This document shows positions 17,211 to 26,629 of a DNA stretch of 54,603 nt, one piece after another; the stretch's first letter is position 1; each line of letters begins with the position of its first letter. The notes beneath the pieces are model-generated. The model was not told the DNA's origin and searched no databases. It saw nothing but the letters and a program-made list of their open reading frames with translations. The translations under genes were made by a program, and so were the position numbers. The stretch is taken from positions 1 through 54,603 of the forward strand of contig JAGRGQ010000022.1 in assembly GCA_020445405.1 (NCBI GenBank), in the 5' to 3' direction. This DNA comes from Gammaproteobacteria bacterium. GTDB lineage: Bacteria; Pseudomonadota; Gammaproteobacteria; Chromatiales; Chromatiaceae.

Positions 17211-18548
17211 TCAGCGCTCGAACTCCAGCCGTTTTCCACGAACCGCCTGGTTGACCCGGCCCTCATGATAAGCAACCTCACCATTGACGACGGTCGTCAC
17301 AACGCGCGAACGCAATCGGTACCCCTCGAGCGGTGACCAGCCGCACTTGTAACGGACCGACTCGCGCTCGATGCGGTATGGACTTTTGAGGTCAATCAGA
17401 ACCAGGTCCGCCCAATACCCCTCCCGCAGATAACCGCGCTGCGAGATCTGAAACAGCCGGGCAGGACCATGGCTGGTCTTCTCCACCAGTTGCTCCAATG
17501 AAATCAGACGGTCGTGATAGAGTTCCAGCACCATGGGCAGCGCCCACTGAACAAGGGGAAGGCCTGCGGGTGCGTTGAAATAGGTGCCCAGCTTTTCCCT
17601 GAGTGTGTGCGGCGCATGATCCGTGCCTATCACATCGATTCGATTGTCCACCAAAGCAGCACGGAGAGCGTCCCGGTCCGCGCGGCTCTTGATCGCCGGA
17701 TTGCATTTGATAAGGGCGCCCTTCATCTCGTAGTCACCATCGTCGAAGAACAGATGGTGCACACAGGCCTCCGCGGTAATGCGCTTTCCGTCCAGCGGTC
17801 CGGATTCCAGCAATTCGAGCTCGCGCGCCGTTGTCAGGTGCAGCACATGCAGGCGGGTATCGTGGCGCCTGGCCAGCTCCACCGCCTTGGATGAAGAGAG
17901 ATAGCAGGCTTCGGCGCTGCGGATCTGGGGGTGGTACGCCATCGGCACATCCTCTCCATACTTCTCCCGGAAAGCCTGCTCATTGCGCAAAATGGTCGGT
18001 GTATCCTCGCAGTGGGTCGCGACCAGGGTCGGCGCATCGCTGAAAATAGCCTCCAGCGTATGCACATCGTCGACCAGCATGTTACCGGTCGAGGCACCCA
18101 TGAATATCTTGATACCGCATGCCTGATCCGGTTTGAGATTGCGGATCTCGGTCAGATTGTCGTTGGTCGCACCCAGATAGAAGCTGTGATTGGCCAGCGC
18201 TCGATCAGCCGCCAGCGCGTACTTTGCCTCAAGCTCCGCCAGTGTCACTGTCAGTGGATTGGTATTCGGCATATCCATGAAGCTGGTGATGCCACCGGCC
18301 AGCGCCGCTGCAGACTCCGACTGCATATCCGCCTTTTGCGGGGCACCGGGTTCCCTGAAATGTACCTGATCGTCGATCATACCGGGCAAAAGCGCACGAC
18401 CATCCGCCTCCAGAATCCTGACATCCCCGGTCGCGGGTATCTCGGCATCGATGCGCTGTATGCGGCCGCCGGCCATGAGCAGGTCGCCCTCCAGGATATG
18501 GCCATCGTTCACCATAAGTGCGTTCTTTACCAGAATACTCTTGGTCAT
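17211..18548 (-). CDS. pyrC: Dihydroorotase (PyrC)
   Basis: Cyclises N-carbamoyl-aspartate to dihydroorotate in pyrimidine synthesis. 445 aa amidohydrolase. PGMIDDQVHFREPG contains the metal motif in the DQVH form that I recall from one DHOase branch (Gln where HxH enzymes have the first His). CGIKIFMGASTGNML carries the carboxylated-Lys candidate. THCED, HVLHLTTARE and GTDHAPHTLREK supply further metal and catalytic residues. It ends an apparent hisI-gloB-pyrC operon, two bases after gloB. Confidence 0.9.
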   Translation of the reverse strand: MTKSILVKNALMVNDGHILEGDLLMAGGRIQRIDAEIPATGDVRILEADGRALLPGMIDDQVHFREPGAPQKADMQSESAAALAGGITSFMDMPNTNPLTVTLAELEAKYALAADRALANHSFYLGATNDNLTEIRNLKPDQACGIKIFMGASTGNMLVDDVHTLEAIFSDAPTLVATHCEDTPTILRNEQAFREKYGEDVPMAYHPQIRSAEACYLSSSKAVELARRHDTRLHVLHLTTARELELLESGPLDGKRITAEACVHHLFFDDGDYEMKGALIKCNPAIKSRADRDALRAALVDNRIDVIGTDHAPHTLREKLGTYFNAPAGLPLVQWALPMVLELYHDRLISLEQLVEKTSHGPARLFQISQRGYLREGYWADLVLIDLKSPYRIERESVRYKCGWSPLEGYRLRSRVVTTVVNGEVAYHEGRVNQAVRGKRLEFER

Positions 18549-18550
18549 AA

Positions 18551-19330
18551 TCAGTCGTACTCCCTGTCTTTCCAGGTCCTTATGGCTTTAAACACTGCAG
18601 CTGACGATTGCAAACCGCGACCTGCATAGCGTTCGGCTGCGGCTACAACCGCCGGCTCACCGCTGCGCAGAAACGGATTGGTACGCAGTTCCAGGCCTAA
18701 ACGCGACGGCACCGTGGGACGATCCCCTGCCCGCGTCTCCTCAGCTTCCCGACGGCGCTGAGCAATATCCTTATTCTTCGGTTCCACCCAGGCTGCAAAG
18801 CCGAGATTGTCCAACGTATATTCATGGGCGCAATAAATCCGCGTCTCTGGGGGAAGCGCAGCGATCCTCTGCAGTGATCGGTGCAACTGCTCATGAGTGC
18901 CGCTGAATACCCGGCCACAACCGGCCGCAAAAAGGGTATCGCCGCAAAACAGGGCATCCTGGCCAAGGTATGCGATATGGCCTTCCGTGTGGCCCGGCAC
19001 ATCGAGTACCAGAAACTCCGCTGCAACACCGTCGAGTTTGATCTGGTCGCCATCGGTCAGCGCCCGTTCCAACGCGGGTATCGGCTCCCCTGCGGGACCG
19101 TAAACCACCGCTTCCGGCCAGATGCGCTTGAGCTCTTTTACACCACCCACATGATCGCCGTGCTTGTGGGTAATCATGATCGCCTCCAGCGATAACCCGT
19201 CTTGCCGCAGGCGCTGGATTACCGGAACCGCATCCCCCGGATCAACCACCGCCGCGAACGCGCCACCTGGCCTCCGGAGCAACCAGATGTAGTTGTCGCT
19301 GAACGCCGATATGGGATTGATTTCAAGCAT
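18551..19330 (-). CDS. gloB: Hydroxyacylglutathione hydrolase (glyoxalase II)
   Basis: Hydrolyses S-lactoylglutathione to lactate and glutathione, completing methylglyoxal detoxification. 259 aa. The metallo-beta-lactamase motif THKHGDH is at 54-60. Then come VPGHTEGHIAYLG, the bridging-Asp segment FCGDTLFAAGCGRVFSGTHEQL, and CAHEYTLDNLGFA. The C-terminal HAGH domain ends with NPFLRSGE. ATG start, five bases after hisI. The arrangement hisI-gloB-pyrC suggests cotranscription rather than a shared pathway. Confidence 0.95.
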   Translation of the reverse strand: MLEINPISAFSDNYIWLLRRPGGAFAAVVDPGDAVPVIQRLRQDGLSLEAIMITHKHGDHVGGVKELKRIWPEAVVYGPAGEPIPALERALTDGDQIKLDGVAAEFLVLDVPGHTEGHIAYLGQDALFCGDTLFAAGCGRVFSGTHEQLHRSLQRIAALPPETRIYCAHEYTLDNLGFAAWVEPKNKDIAQRRREAEETRAGDRPTVPSRLGLELRTNPFLRSGEPAVVAAAERYAGRGLQSSAAVFKAIRTWKDREYD

Positions 19331-19335
19331 TCGGG

Positions 19336-19761
19336 TTATTTTCCGTACAACTGTTCCGGGTCGATCAACACGTCGCTCGCAACCTCGACACGGTCTCCGC
19401 GAACCACATTATAAAAGCAACTTCGCCTGCCCGTGTGGCAGGCCGGGCCTGTCTGGTCCACCTTAAGCAGAATGGTATCGCCGTCACAGTCAAAGCTCAT
19501 CTCTTTCAGTATCTGGATCTGTCCCGAGGACTCACCCTTGCGCCACAGCTTCTGCCGTGACCGGGACCAGTAGCAAACGCGGTTATGCTGCAGCGTCTCT
19601 TCCAGCGCGACGCGGTTCATCCATGCCATCATCAGCACCTCTCCGGTGTCGTACTGTTGCGAAACTGCCGGTATCAGCCCGTCGCTGTTGTACGGCAGGC
19701 TGTCCAGCACCTGGGTAAGCGGAAGGCTCTCGCCAAGATTGAACTTTTCGGTCTCTTTCAT
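19336..19761 (-). CDS. hisI: Phosphoribosyl-AMP cyclohydrolase HisI
   Basis: Opens the adenine ring of PR-AMP, third step of histidine synthesis. 141 aa, a stand-alone HisI without the HisE domain. Metal motifs FDCDGDT and GPACHTGRRSCF with the three zinc cysteines are intact. WMNRVALEETLQHNRVCYWSRSRQKLWRKGE is the family core. It is first in the hisI-gloB-pyrC operon, and no other his gene is in the window. Confidence 0.95.
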   Translation of the reverse strand: MKETEKFNLGESLPLTQVLDSLPYNSDGLIPAVSQQYDTGEVLMMAWMNRVALEETLQHNRVCYWSRSRQKLWRKGESSGQIQILKEMSFDCDGDTILLKVDQTGPACHTGRRSCFYNVVRGDRVEVASDVLIDPEQLYGK

Positions 19762-19881
19762 GCTGATTCACCCGTTATAACTGCGCTGCATCATACCACT
19801 TCATGCCGATTGCTGGTGGTATACTGTGACGAGAAGTTGTTTCTGCCCATTGGGGGAAAAGTTGAAGACGGGTTTGATCCG

Positions 19882-20211
19882 ATGCGCATTTTCAGAGTCA
19901 CATTTATCAATCAGGGCAAAATTTATCTGCTTTACGCTGAAGCCGTACGTCAGGCTGAGGTCTACGGCTTCATCGAAATTGAAGGCCTCATATTCGGCGA
20001 AACCAGTTCTGTTGTCATCGATCCCGGTGAGGAGAAGCTGAAAAACGAGTTTTCCGGTGTTACCCGGACATTAGTACCCATGCACGCGGTAATCCGGGTG
20101 GACGAAGTTCAAAAAAGGGGTCAAAGTAAAATCATGGAGCTGGGCAAGGAGACCAACATCACCCCCTTCCCCAGTTCTCTCTATACCCCGGGAAAAAATT
20201 CCGATAACTGA
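19882..20211 (+). CDS. DUF1820 family protein
   Basis: 109 aa from the ATG at 19882 (MRIFRVTFINQGKIYLLYAEAV); the upstream extension of the reading frame lacks plausibility. Family hallmarks seen: NQGK near the N-terminus, YGFIEIEGLIFGE, VVIDPGEEKLKNEFSGVTRTLVPMHAVIRVDEVQKRG. A cytoplasmic protein of unknown function, widespread in gammaproteobacteria. The DksA-like gene follows after 16 bases, so the two are likely cotranscribed. Confidence 0.85.
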   Translation: MRIFRVTFINQGKIYLLYAEAVRQAEVYGFIEIEGLIFGETSSVVIDPGEEKLKNEFSGVTRTLVPMHAVIRVDEVQKRGQSKIMELGKETNITPFPSSLYTPGKNSDN

Positions 20212-20227
20212 GTTACTGAAAATATAG

Positions 20228-20566
20228 ATGAAGAAATACGAAACGGTACGACAAAAGTTGCTGCAGCGCAGGGATACGCTGATTCGGCGAATGCAGGAGA
20301 TCGCTGAGGAACAGCAGCATACGAATGGTCCGCTATCCCAGGATTTTGCGGAACAGGCCACCGAACGGGAGCATGAAGAGGTCCTGGATGCGCTTGGGGA
20401 GGCAGGTCGGCTCGAACTGAGTCAGATAAACCGTACGCTCGAACGCATTGAAGCGGGGGACTACGGCATATGCGCGGAATGCGGTCAGGCAATAGCGGAA
20501 GCAAGACTTGAAATCCTGCCCAATTCCGAATTTTGCGTTACATGTGCCGAGCGGCACGATCTCTGA
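20228..20566 (+). CDS. TraR/DksA family zinc-finger protein
   Basis: 112 aa with a coiled coil (about residues 1-75) and a C4 zinc finger C82-x2-C85-x17-C103-x2-C106. Proteins of this family insert into the RNA polymerase secondary channel and modulate promoters with ppGpp. It is shorter than DksA (about 150 aa) and lacks its long N-terminus, so it is a DksA-like paralog rather than DksA itself. It follows DUF1820 and is itself followed by a terminator. Confidence 0.87.
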   Translation: MKKYETVRQKLLQRRDTLIRRMQEIAEEQQHTNGPLSQDFAEQATEREHEEVLDALGEAGRLELSQINRTLERIEAGDYGICAECGQAIAEARLEILPNSEFCVTCAERHDL

Positions 20567-20625
20567 ATGGTGTGCGTTTATCGGCCACCGAAGCTCTTCC
20601 CTGATTGCGATAAATCATTGCACCG

Positions 20626-20652
20626 CTCCCCGGGCCGGGGAGATTATTTTTT
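20626..20652 (+). terminator. Rho-independent terminator after the DksA-like gene
   Basis: Stem CTCCCC (20626-20631) with GGGGAG (20637-20642), loop GGGCC, followed by ATTATTTTTT. It lies 60 bases after the stop codon of the DksA-like gene. Confidence 0.78.
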
Positions 20653-20795
20653 GTGTTAATGCCTGGAAGGAACAATGAGTTTGCGTCACTCACGCTATAC
20701 TTCCTGTTTCTCCAGGGGGTGCCCGCTTTTCATGAACAGATCGACTGGCCAAGGCCTGCCTTACCCGCAAACAATGGCGCTACAGGAGTAATCAA

Positions 20796-21257
20796 ATGCC
20801 GAATATAACCAACGACCAGGAACTCAGGGCTGCGCTCGACAGCCTACCGATCGAACACCAGAGGACCGTCGGGGTACTATTCGCTGCTGCTGTCGAACTG
20901 CCGGGGATGGACCGGGAATTGCAGCAGGCACTGGAGCTGGCACAGCAATCCGATACCGACGAGCATGTGCAGGAAATGGCTTATAAAACCGCAAAATCCG
21001 TTGCCACCAGAACCTACACCGCCTGCGGGCAGGATACTGACTGGGAGACACAGGCGGAGCATTTTATCGCAGCCGCCTGCAGTGCCGCGCTCATCCCGGA
21101 GCGGCTGACGTCCGGTGCCAATCCGGCCTGGAGAGCCGCGATCCAGTCGCGCATGGCAAGCAACTGCCTGATGATGCTGGATAATTCCTCAGTGCTCCGC
21201 AATGAGGCCCAGAATCAGTATGCAATCTGCGCGGATTATCTGCTGGCGCACCAGTGA
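20796..21257 (+). CDS. Uncharacterised soluble protein
   Basis: 153 aa, ATG start with a weak Shine-Dalgarno (AGGAG about 8 bases upstream). The sequence is almost wholly helical, with many Ala, Gln and Leu and pattern EHQRTVGVLFAAAVELPGMDRELQQALELAQ. Four Cys are present in no recognised metal pattern. No signal peptide or membrane helix. It stands alone between a terminator and the TRAP-associated genes. No family recognised. Confidence 0.72.
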   Translation: MPNITNDQELRAALDSLPIEHQRTVGVLFAAAVELPGMDRELQQALELAQQSDTDEHVQEMAYKTAKSVATRTYTACGQDTDWETQAEHFIAAACSAALIPERLTSGANPAWRAAIQSRMASNCLMMLDNSSVLRNEAQNQYAICADYLLAHQ

Positions 21258-21488
21258 GCCGGTCCCTGTCGTTTAGCTCTGCTGAAGCAGCCGTAACGGC
21301 CGCTATCTCAATAACGGGTCTCAGTCTGGCGATGCATTTGTGTACAAAGGCGGCTGTAACCCTTTGCTGTCCCGGACATAAGGCGGTTAATATATTGGTT
21401 ATGGTCAGATCGTAAATTCACGCGCAGCTGCACACTTGGGTTTTTGACCTGGAAGTCGAACGGCGAGTGTGTCGACAAGGAGAGACTG

Positions 21489-21854
21489 ATGACGGTTTGT
21501 AATAAAATCAGGGGCATTACAAGAAGTCATGAATGGGTCGCCGACCTGTTTTCTTTGCTGGCAGTGGTCATGCTGTTTGGAACGATCTGGGCCGGAGTCG
21601 AGTATCAACGGCCGTTACTCGGCTGGATGTCTCAGAACGTTATCCTGCATGGTTCCTCGGTAATGGCCGCGATTGTTCTGGACGTATTCCTGATAATTCT
21701 ATTTTTGAATATCGGTTCCTCCCGCTTTTCCGACTCGCCGGCCGAGAACTGCTTCGGCACGTTTCGTGGCCGGCGACGGGGGGGAGCCTCGGTTGGAAGG
21801 ATTTTTCACAGCTGGCTCCACCACATGGAGAATGTGAACAAAAAGCATCGCTGA
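21489..21854 (+). CDS. Small two-helix membrane protein upstream of TRAP operon
   Basis: 121 aa from the ATG at 21489, which has a strong AAGGAG 6 bases upstream; the longer TTG start at 21444 is unlikely. Two transmembrane helices (about residues 18-36 and 53-77) are followed by an Arg/Gly-rich soluble tail (FRGRRRGGASVGRIFHSWLHH). No family recognised. It sits 36 bases upstream of tatT on the same strand and may belong to that operon. Confidence 0.68.
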   Translation: MTVCNKIRGITRSHEWVADLFSLLAVVMLFGTIWAGVEYQRPLLGWMSQNVILHGSSVMAAIVLDVFLIILFLNIGSSRFSDSPAENCFGTFRGRRRGGASVGRIFHSWLHHMENVNKKHR

Positions 21855-21890
21855 CCCGACCGACACCTCTGATTTACAGAGCAACCGCCA

Positions 21891-22733
21891 GTGTCAGCCG
21901 CCCGCCACCTCCTCTTGCCTGTTGCCGGCATCGCCTTGCTTACCGGATGCGCCTCCATGGCCAATCATCAGCTTGCTCGCAGTCTGGGCGGCGCCATACT
22001 GAATCAGGACGATCCTGAAACCGTTCGCAGCGGCGCACCGGCCTACCTGTTGCTGATCGATGGAATGATTGCAGACAGGCCGGATGATGCCACTCTTCTG
22101 CTGGCAGGAGCGCGCCTTTATGCTGCGTATGCGAACGGACTGGTGGATGACCCCGATCGGCGCAAACTGCTGACGACAAAGTCCAAAGATTACGCCGCCC
22201 GCGCCCTGTGCGGAAAAATCGCCGGAATGTGTGCCGCAGCGCAGATGCCGTTCGAGCAGTTCGCTGCGAAACTGGGTACAACAACCCCTTTCGACCTTGA
22301 GGCAATCTATACCCTGGCGGTGAGCTGGGCCGTTTGGATTCAGGCGCATAGTGATGACTGGAACGCGCTGGCCGACCTTGGCAGAGTGGAGTATCTGTTA
22401 CAGCGTATTATCGATCTTCAGCCTGACTACGCTCGTGGCCGCGCGCAACTCTACCTGGGCATCATACGCACGCAACTGCCTGCGGCTATGGGTGGAGATC
22501 CGGAACGTGGTCGCCGTCATTTCGAACGCGCGGTTGAATTCTCGAACAGCCGAGACCTGATGGCAAAAGTGGAATTCGCCCGCAGCTACGCCCGACTTGT
22601 ATATGACAAAGTACTTCACGACCGCCTGCTGCACGAGGTTATCGCTGCCGATCCGCGGGAGCCTGACCTGACATTGAGCAATACGCTGGCACAAAGACTG
22701 GCTCACTCCATGCTCCAGGACGACTACTTCTGA
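21891..22733 (+). CDS. TRAP transporter accessory lipoprotein TatT
   Basis: 280 aa started at GTG. N-terminal lipoprotein signal with lipobox LLTGC (Cys20). The rest is alpha-helical with TPR-like repeats (DDATLLLAGARLYAAYANGL, DYARGRAQLYLGIIRTQLP). Matches the TatT family, periplasmic trimers that partner TRAP substrate-binding proteins and are thought to hand over hydrophobic ligands. Its stop overlaps the dctP ATG by one base. The Shine-Dalgarno is weak. Confidence 0.88.
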   Translation: MSAARHLLLPVAGIALLTGCASMANHQLARSLGGAILNQDDPETVRSGAPAYLLLIDGMIADRPDDATLLLAGARLYAAYANGLVDDPDRRKLLTTKSKDYAARALCGKIAGMCAAAQMPFEQFAAKLGTTTPFDLEAIYTLAVSWAVWIQAHSDDWNALADLGRVEYLLQRIIDLQPDYARGRAQLYLGIIRTQLPAAMGGDPERGRRHFERAVEFSNSRDLMAKVEFARSYARLVYDKVLHDRLLHEVIAADPREPDLTLSNTLAQRLAHSMLQDDYF

Positions 22734-23752
22734 TGTTAAGGCTTCTCCTGCTGCTGAGCCTGTTGTCGCCTGGTGTCCAGGCACATGCCGCCACCCTGAA
22801 GATCGCCACCCTGCTTCCCGATGGCACAAGCTGGATGAAATCAATGCGTGGTGCGGCGAAAGAGATCATGGAGCTGACCCAGGGCAGAGTAAAAATTCAA
22901 TTCTATCCCGGCGGTGTAATGGGCAACGATAAGAGCGTACTGCGGAAGATACGTGCAGGGCAGCTGCATGGCGGTGTACTCACGGCCGGCGGCCTGGCTG
23001 AGGTGAGTCCGGACATCCAGCTGTACAGCCTGCCGTTTCTGTTCCGCTCTTTCGAGGAGGTGGACTATGTTCGAAAACAGATGGATCCGATCCTGCTCGA
23101 GAGTCTTAAACGCGAAGGCTATGTCAGTTACGGCTTGACGGAAGGAGGCTTCGTCTACCTGATGACCCAGACACCGATATCCAACGTGTCCGATCTGCGT
23201 CGGACAAAAGTCTGGGCGCCGGAGGGTGACGACATCAGCCGGGCTGCGTTCGAGGCACTGGGTGTCTCTCCAATATTGCTGCCCCTGAGCGATGTACTGA
23301 CCGGCCTGCAGACCGGGCTTATTGAAACCATCGGCGCATCTCCGGTCGCCGCCATCGCACTGCAATGGCACACCCGGGTTAAATACCTGACCGATACACC
23401 GGTACTCTACCTCTACGGTACTCTGGTGATAAGAGAGCGGGATCTCGGAAAATTTTCACCGGATGATCGTAAAATCCTGTCACAATCTCTCGAGAGAGTC
23501 TCCAGGCAACTCAATCAGGATAGCCGAACCGATAATCAGGCTGCGCGCCAGGCGCTGAAAAACAGCGGTATATCGGTGGTCACACCCAACGAGGAAGATA
23601 TGCAGCAGTGGCAGACCATCGTGGCCAAAGCCATGGCAAAATTACGCCAGGATCGAAACCGGTACTCTGCTGACCTGTTTGAGCAAATCGAACATCACCT
23701 CGCCGACTTGCGCAACAGACGCCAGCAAGGGGCCACGTGCTGCATCCGCTGA
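22733..23752 (+). CDS. dctP: TRAP transporter substrate-binding protein DctP
   Basis: 339 aa periplasmic binding protein. Signal peptide to about residue 20 (cut near AHAA). Core DctP motifs are KIATLLPDGTSW, FYPGGVMGNDKSVLRKIRAGQLHGGVLTAGGL, the Arg-containing DLRRTKVWAPEGD where the conserved Arg usually binds a carboxylate, and GLQTGLIETIGASP. The C-terminus ends in a Cys pair (ATCCIR), unusual but not informative. With TatT, the substrate may be a lipophilic carboxylate; this is inference. Confidence 0.93.
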   Translation: MLRLLLLLSLLSPGVQAHAATLKIATLLPDGTSWMKSMRGAAKEIMELTQGRVKIQFYPGGVMGNDKSVLRKIRAGQLHGGVLTAGGLAEVSPDIQLYSLPFLFRSFEEVDYVRKQMDPILLESLKREGYVSYGLTEGGFVYLMTQTPISNVSDLRRTKVWAPEGDDISRAAFEALGVSPILLPLSDVLTGLQTGLIETIGASPVAAIALQWHTRVKYLTDTPVLYLYGTLVIRERDLGKFSPDDRKILSQSLERVSRQLNQDSRTDNQAARQALKNSGISVVTPNEEDMQQWQTIVAKAMAKLRQDRNRYSADLFEQIEHHLADLRNRRQQGATCCIR

Positions 23753-23776
23753 AATCAAGATTCACCTGGGTGGGAT

Positions 23777-24268
23777 ATGCGGTTTAGGCCGGAAAGGCTG
23801 CAGCGGGTGCTGCTGGCTGTTGAGGATGGCCTGCTGATGACCGCGTTGATAGCGACGCTTCTGCTGTCTCTCGGCCAGATTCTGCTGCGCGATATCTGGC
23901 ATACCGGTATCAGCTGGGCAGACCCTGCGCTCAGGGTGCTGGTACTCTGGATCGCCCTGCTTGGCGCCATGACGGCAACGCGCGATGGAAACCACATCAA
24001 AATCGATGTCATACCACGCTATCTTCCGCCTGTGTTGCGTTCCCACAGCGCTCGAATTGCCGATCTGTTCGCCGCATTGGTTTGTGCGCTCATGGCTTGG
24101 CAGGCTATCCGTTTCGTCCACCTCGAGTTCGCAGAGGGGATTACGCTGTTTGCCTCGGTTCCTGCCTGGACCTGCGAACTGATCCTGCCTCTTGGCTTCG
24201 GCGTCATGGCGATACGGTTTCTGCTTGCATCGCTGGCCGGGCGTCGACCGGATGCCCAGGTGAAATAG
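23777..24268 (+). CDS. dctQ: TRAP transporter small permease DctQ
   Basis: 163 aa with four predicted membrane helices (about 18-38, 50-65, 92-112 and 128-152). The typical DctQ stretch SWADPALRVLVLWIALLGAMTATRDGNHIKIDV is present. The neighbours dctP and dctM on either side, with no gap to dctM (TAG followed directly by ATG), make the assignment safe. Confidence 0.93.
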   Translation: MRFRPERLQRVLLAVEDGLLMTALIATLLLSLGQILLRDIWHTGISWADPALRVLVLWIALLGAMTATRDGNHIKIDVIPRYLPPVLRSHSARIADLFAALVCALMAWQAIRFVHLEFAEGITLFASVPAWTCELILPLGFGVMAIRFLLASLAGRRPDAQVK

Positions 24269-25549
24269 ATGACCCCGCTGCTCGGCCTGCTCATGATTCT
24301 GCTGGCACTGATGGGCGCCCCCCTGTTCACTGTCATTGCCGCCAGCGCAATGTTCGGTTTCTATCTTTCCGGGATAGACCTGTCAGTGGTGATCATCGAA
24401 TTCTTCCGCATCGCCGAAATGCCGGTGTTGTTGGCCATACCGCTGTTTACATTTGCCGGCTACCTGCTAAGCGAAAGCCAGGCACCGCAGCGTCTGGTGC
24501 GGCTGACGCAATCCCTGCTGGGCTGGCTGCCGGGTGGCCTGGCCATCGTCGGATTGATCGCCTGCGCTCTCTTTACAGCATTCACGGGTGCCTCCGGTGT
24601 CACTATCGTTGCGTTGGGCGCGCTGCTCTACCCGGCACTCAAGCAGTCGGGTTACAGCGATGCTTTCAGCCTCGGACTGGTTACCACGTCCGGCAGCCTG
24701 GGCCTGTTGTTCGCCCCCGCCCTGCCCCTTATTCTCTATGCGGTGATCGCCCAGCAACTGGGATTAGGTCAGGATATAACGGTGAACGCGATGTTTCTGG
24801 CAGGTATCCTGCCGGGTCTGCTGATGCTGTTTATGCTGACCGTCTGGAGTATCTGGTCCAACCGTACGCAGCCGCTCACCCCCTTTTCCTGGTCCAGCAC
24901 GCGCACAGCCCTGATCGAATCGATCTGGGAAATACCGCTTCCGCTGGTGGTACTTGGCGGCGTATACAGCGGTTTTTTCGCCATCTCCGAAGCGGCCGCG
25001 GTCACCGCTGGCTACACGCTGCTGGTAGAGGTGGCGATAAGACGGGAAATCACTTTGCAGCGACTGCCTGCGGTGATGCGCGAATCAATGGTGCTGGTAG
25101 GAGGGATACTGCTTATCCTCGGCGTATCTCTGGCGTCGACCAATTACCTTATCGATGCCCAGGTTCCTGCAAAGCTGTTTGAATGGATCCGGGAACTGGT
25201 GTCCGGCAAATACGCCTTTCTCGTTCTTCTGAATCTTTTTTTGCTGCTGCTGGGGACAATGCTCGACATCTTTTCGGCAATTGTGCTTATGGTTCCCCTG
25301 CTGCTACCGGTCGCCATCGGGTACGGCATTGACCCGCTGCATCTCGGCATCATTTTTCTGGCTAACATGCAGATCGGCTATTTTACTCCTCCAGTGGGAA
25401 TGAACCTGTTCATCGCCAGTTACCGTTTCGGCAAACCCATTACCCAACTCTACCGCGCCACCCTTGCATGGTTTCTGATTTTGTTGGCCGCAGTGCTGAT
25501 CATTACCTACTGGCCCTGGCTGTCCCTGGGGCTTGCCCGCTCCGCGTAA
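24269..25549 (+). CDS. dctM: TRAP transporter large permease DctM
   Basis: 426 aa, about 12 membrane helices and usual length. This is the ion-coupled translocation subunit. Recognised segments are VLLAIPLFTFAGYLL, GASGVTIVALGALLYPALKQSGY, TSGSLGLLFAPALPLILYAV and QIGYFTPPVGMNLFIASYRF. The gene ends the TRAP operon and converges on the deacetylase-like gene with a 5-base gap. Confidence 0.95.
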   Translation: MTPLLGLLMILLALMGAPLFTVIAASAMFGFYLSGIDLSVVIIEFFRIAEMPVLLAIPLFTFAGYLLSESQAPQRLVRLTQSLLGWLPGGLAIVGLIACALFTAFTGASGVTIVALGALLYPALKQSGYSDAFSLGLVTTSGSLGLLFAPALPLILYAVIAQQLGLGQDITVNAMFLAGILPGLLMLFMLTVWSIWSNRTQPLTPFSWSSTRTALIESIWEIPLPLVVLGGVYSGFFAISEAAAVTAGYTLLVEVAIRREITLQRLPAVMRESMVLVGGILLILGVSLASTNYLIDAQVPAKLFEWIRELVSGKYAFLVLLNLFLLLLGTMLDIFSAIVLMVPLLLPVAIGYGIDPLHLGIIFLANMQIGYFTPPVGMNLFIASYRFGKPITQLYRATLAWFLILLAAVLIITYWPWLSLGLARSA

Positions 25550-25554
25550 GCCTC

Positions 25555-26481
25555 TTAACCGTTGCCCAGCAACGCATCCAGATGCGCTACCACGCTCCGT
25601 CCCAGCGCACTCAGCGCGTATCCCCCTTCCAGCACTGAGACAACCCTTCCGCCGGCATAGGTATCCGCAATGGACTTCAACTCTCCGGTAATCCAGGAGT
25701 AATCGTCCTCCCTCAGGCGCAAATTACCCATCTCATCTTCGGCATGAGCATCGAAGCCGGCTGAGATCAGTATAAGTTGCGGTTTGAAACACTCCAGTGC
25801 CGGCAACCAGTGTTGCGCTGTCCGGGCTCTGAAATCGGTTCCCGCGGCACCTGCGGCAAGCGGGATATTGACAACATGATCAGATTCGGAGTCGTGCCCG
25901 GTGAAAGGGTAAAAAGGGTGTTGAAAACTGGAACAGAAGAGCACTCTTGAGTCGCGCTGAAAAATATCTTCGGTTCCGTTGCCATGATGCACATCGAAGT
26001 CGACGATCGCAACACGATCGAGTCCATGCACATCAAGAGCATAGGCCGCACCCACCGCCACATTGTTGAAGTAGCAGAATCCCATCGCCCGATGACGCTC
26101 CGCATGGTGTCCAGGCGGGCGGACGGCGCAGAAAGCTGAACTTGCCTTGCCCTCCATCACCAGATCGACACCATGCACAACCGCTCCCGCAGCACGCAAC
26201 GCAGCATCCAGCGTCTTGGGCATCATGAAGGTGTCGCCGTCGAGTCTCAAGACGCCCTGATAAGGAGCCTCCACCAGAATGCCGGTGACATAATCAGGAT
26301 CGTGCACGCGGTCGAGGTGCTCCCGCTTCACCAGGGGCGCCTCGTGCTGGTGCAGAATGAACTCCATACCGGAACTGATAAGCTGATCCCAAATCGCATT
26401 CAGGCGGGCAGGCCTCTCCGGGTGTCCATTGCCGACATCGTGCAGCAGGCAGTCAGGGTGAGAAATATACGCAATGGGCAA
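25555..26481 (-). CDS. Histone deacetylase family (acetylpolyamine/acetoin-utilisation type) hydrolase
   Basis: 308 aa zinc amidohydrolase of class II HDAC type. HPERPARL at the N-terminus, catalytic His pair in RPPGHHAE (121-128), metal site DFDVHHGNGT (161-170), and SAGFDAHAEDEMGNL with the third metal Asp. VLEGGYAL closes the active site. Bacterial members deacetylate acetylpolyamines, acetyl-lysine or unknown acyl amides. Likely transcribed alone. Confidence 0.9.
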   Translation of the reverse strand: MPIAYISHPDCLLHDVGNGHPERPARLNAIWDQLISSGMEFILHQHEAPLVKREHLDRVHDPDYVTGILVEAPYQGVLRLDGDTFMMPKTLDAALRAAGAVVHGVDLVMEGKASSAFCAVRPPGHHAERHRAMGFCYFNNVAVGAAYALDVHGLDRVAIVDFDVHHGNGTEDIFQRDSRVLFCSSFQHPFYPFTGHDSESDHVVNIPLAAGAAGTDFRARTAQHWLPALECFKPQLILISAGFDAHAEDEMGNLRLREDDYSWITGELKSIADTYAGGRVVSVLEGGYALSALGRSVVAHLDALLGNG

Positions 26482-26629
26482 AGCGGGCTACCCCCTTTGG
26501 CAAGTATCAAACCAGCACCCCGTGGGAAATGGATGCTTCCAATCAGCGCTTTCGGCCAAGCGCAATCAGTTATTGGAACCGCGGTCAATCCCCCGCGAAC
26601 CGCATAGCCGTCCGCTTAACCCAAACCGA

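Noticed and set aside
24082-25182. A 366-codon plus-strand frame overlapping dctQ and dctM
   Set aside because: Out-of-frame shadow of two well-supported permease genes; Arg/Gly-rich composition.
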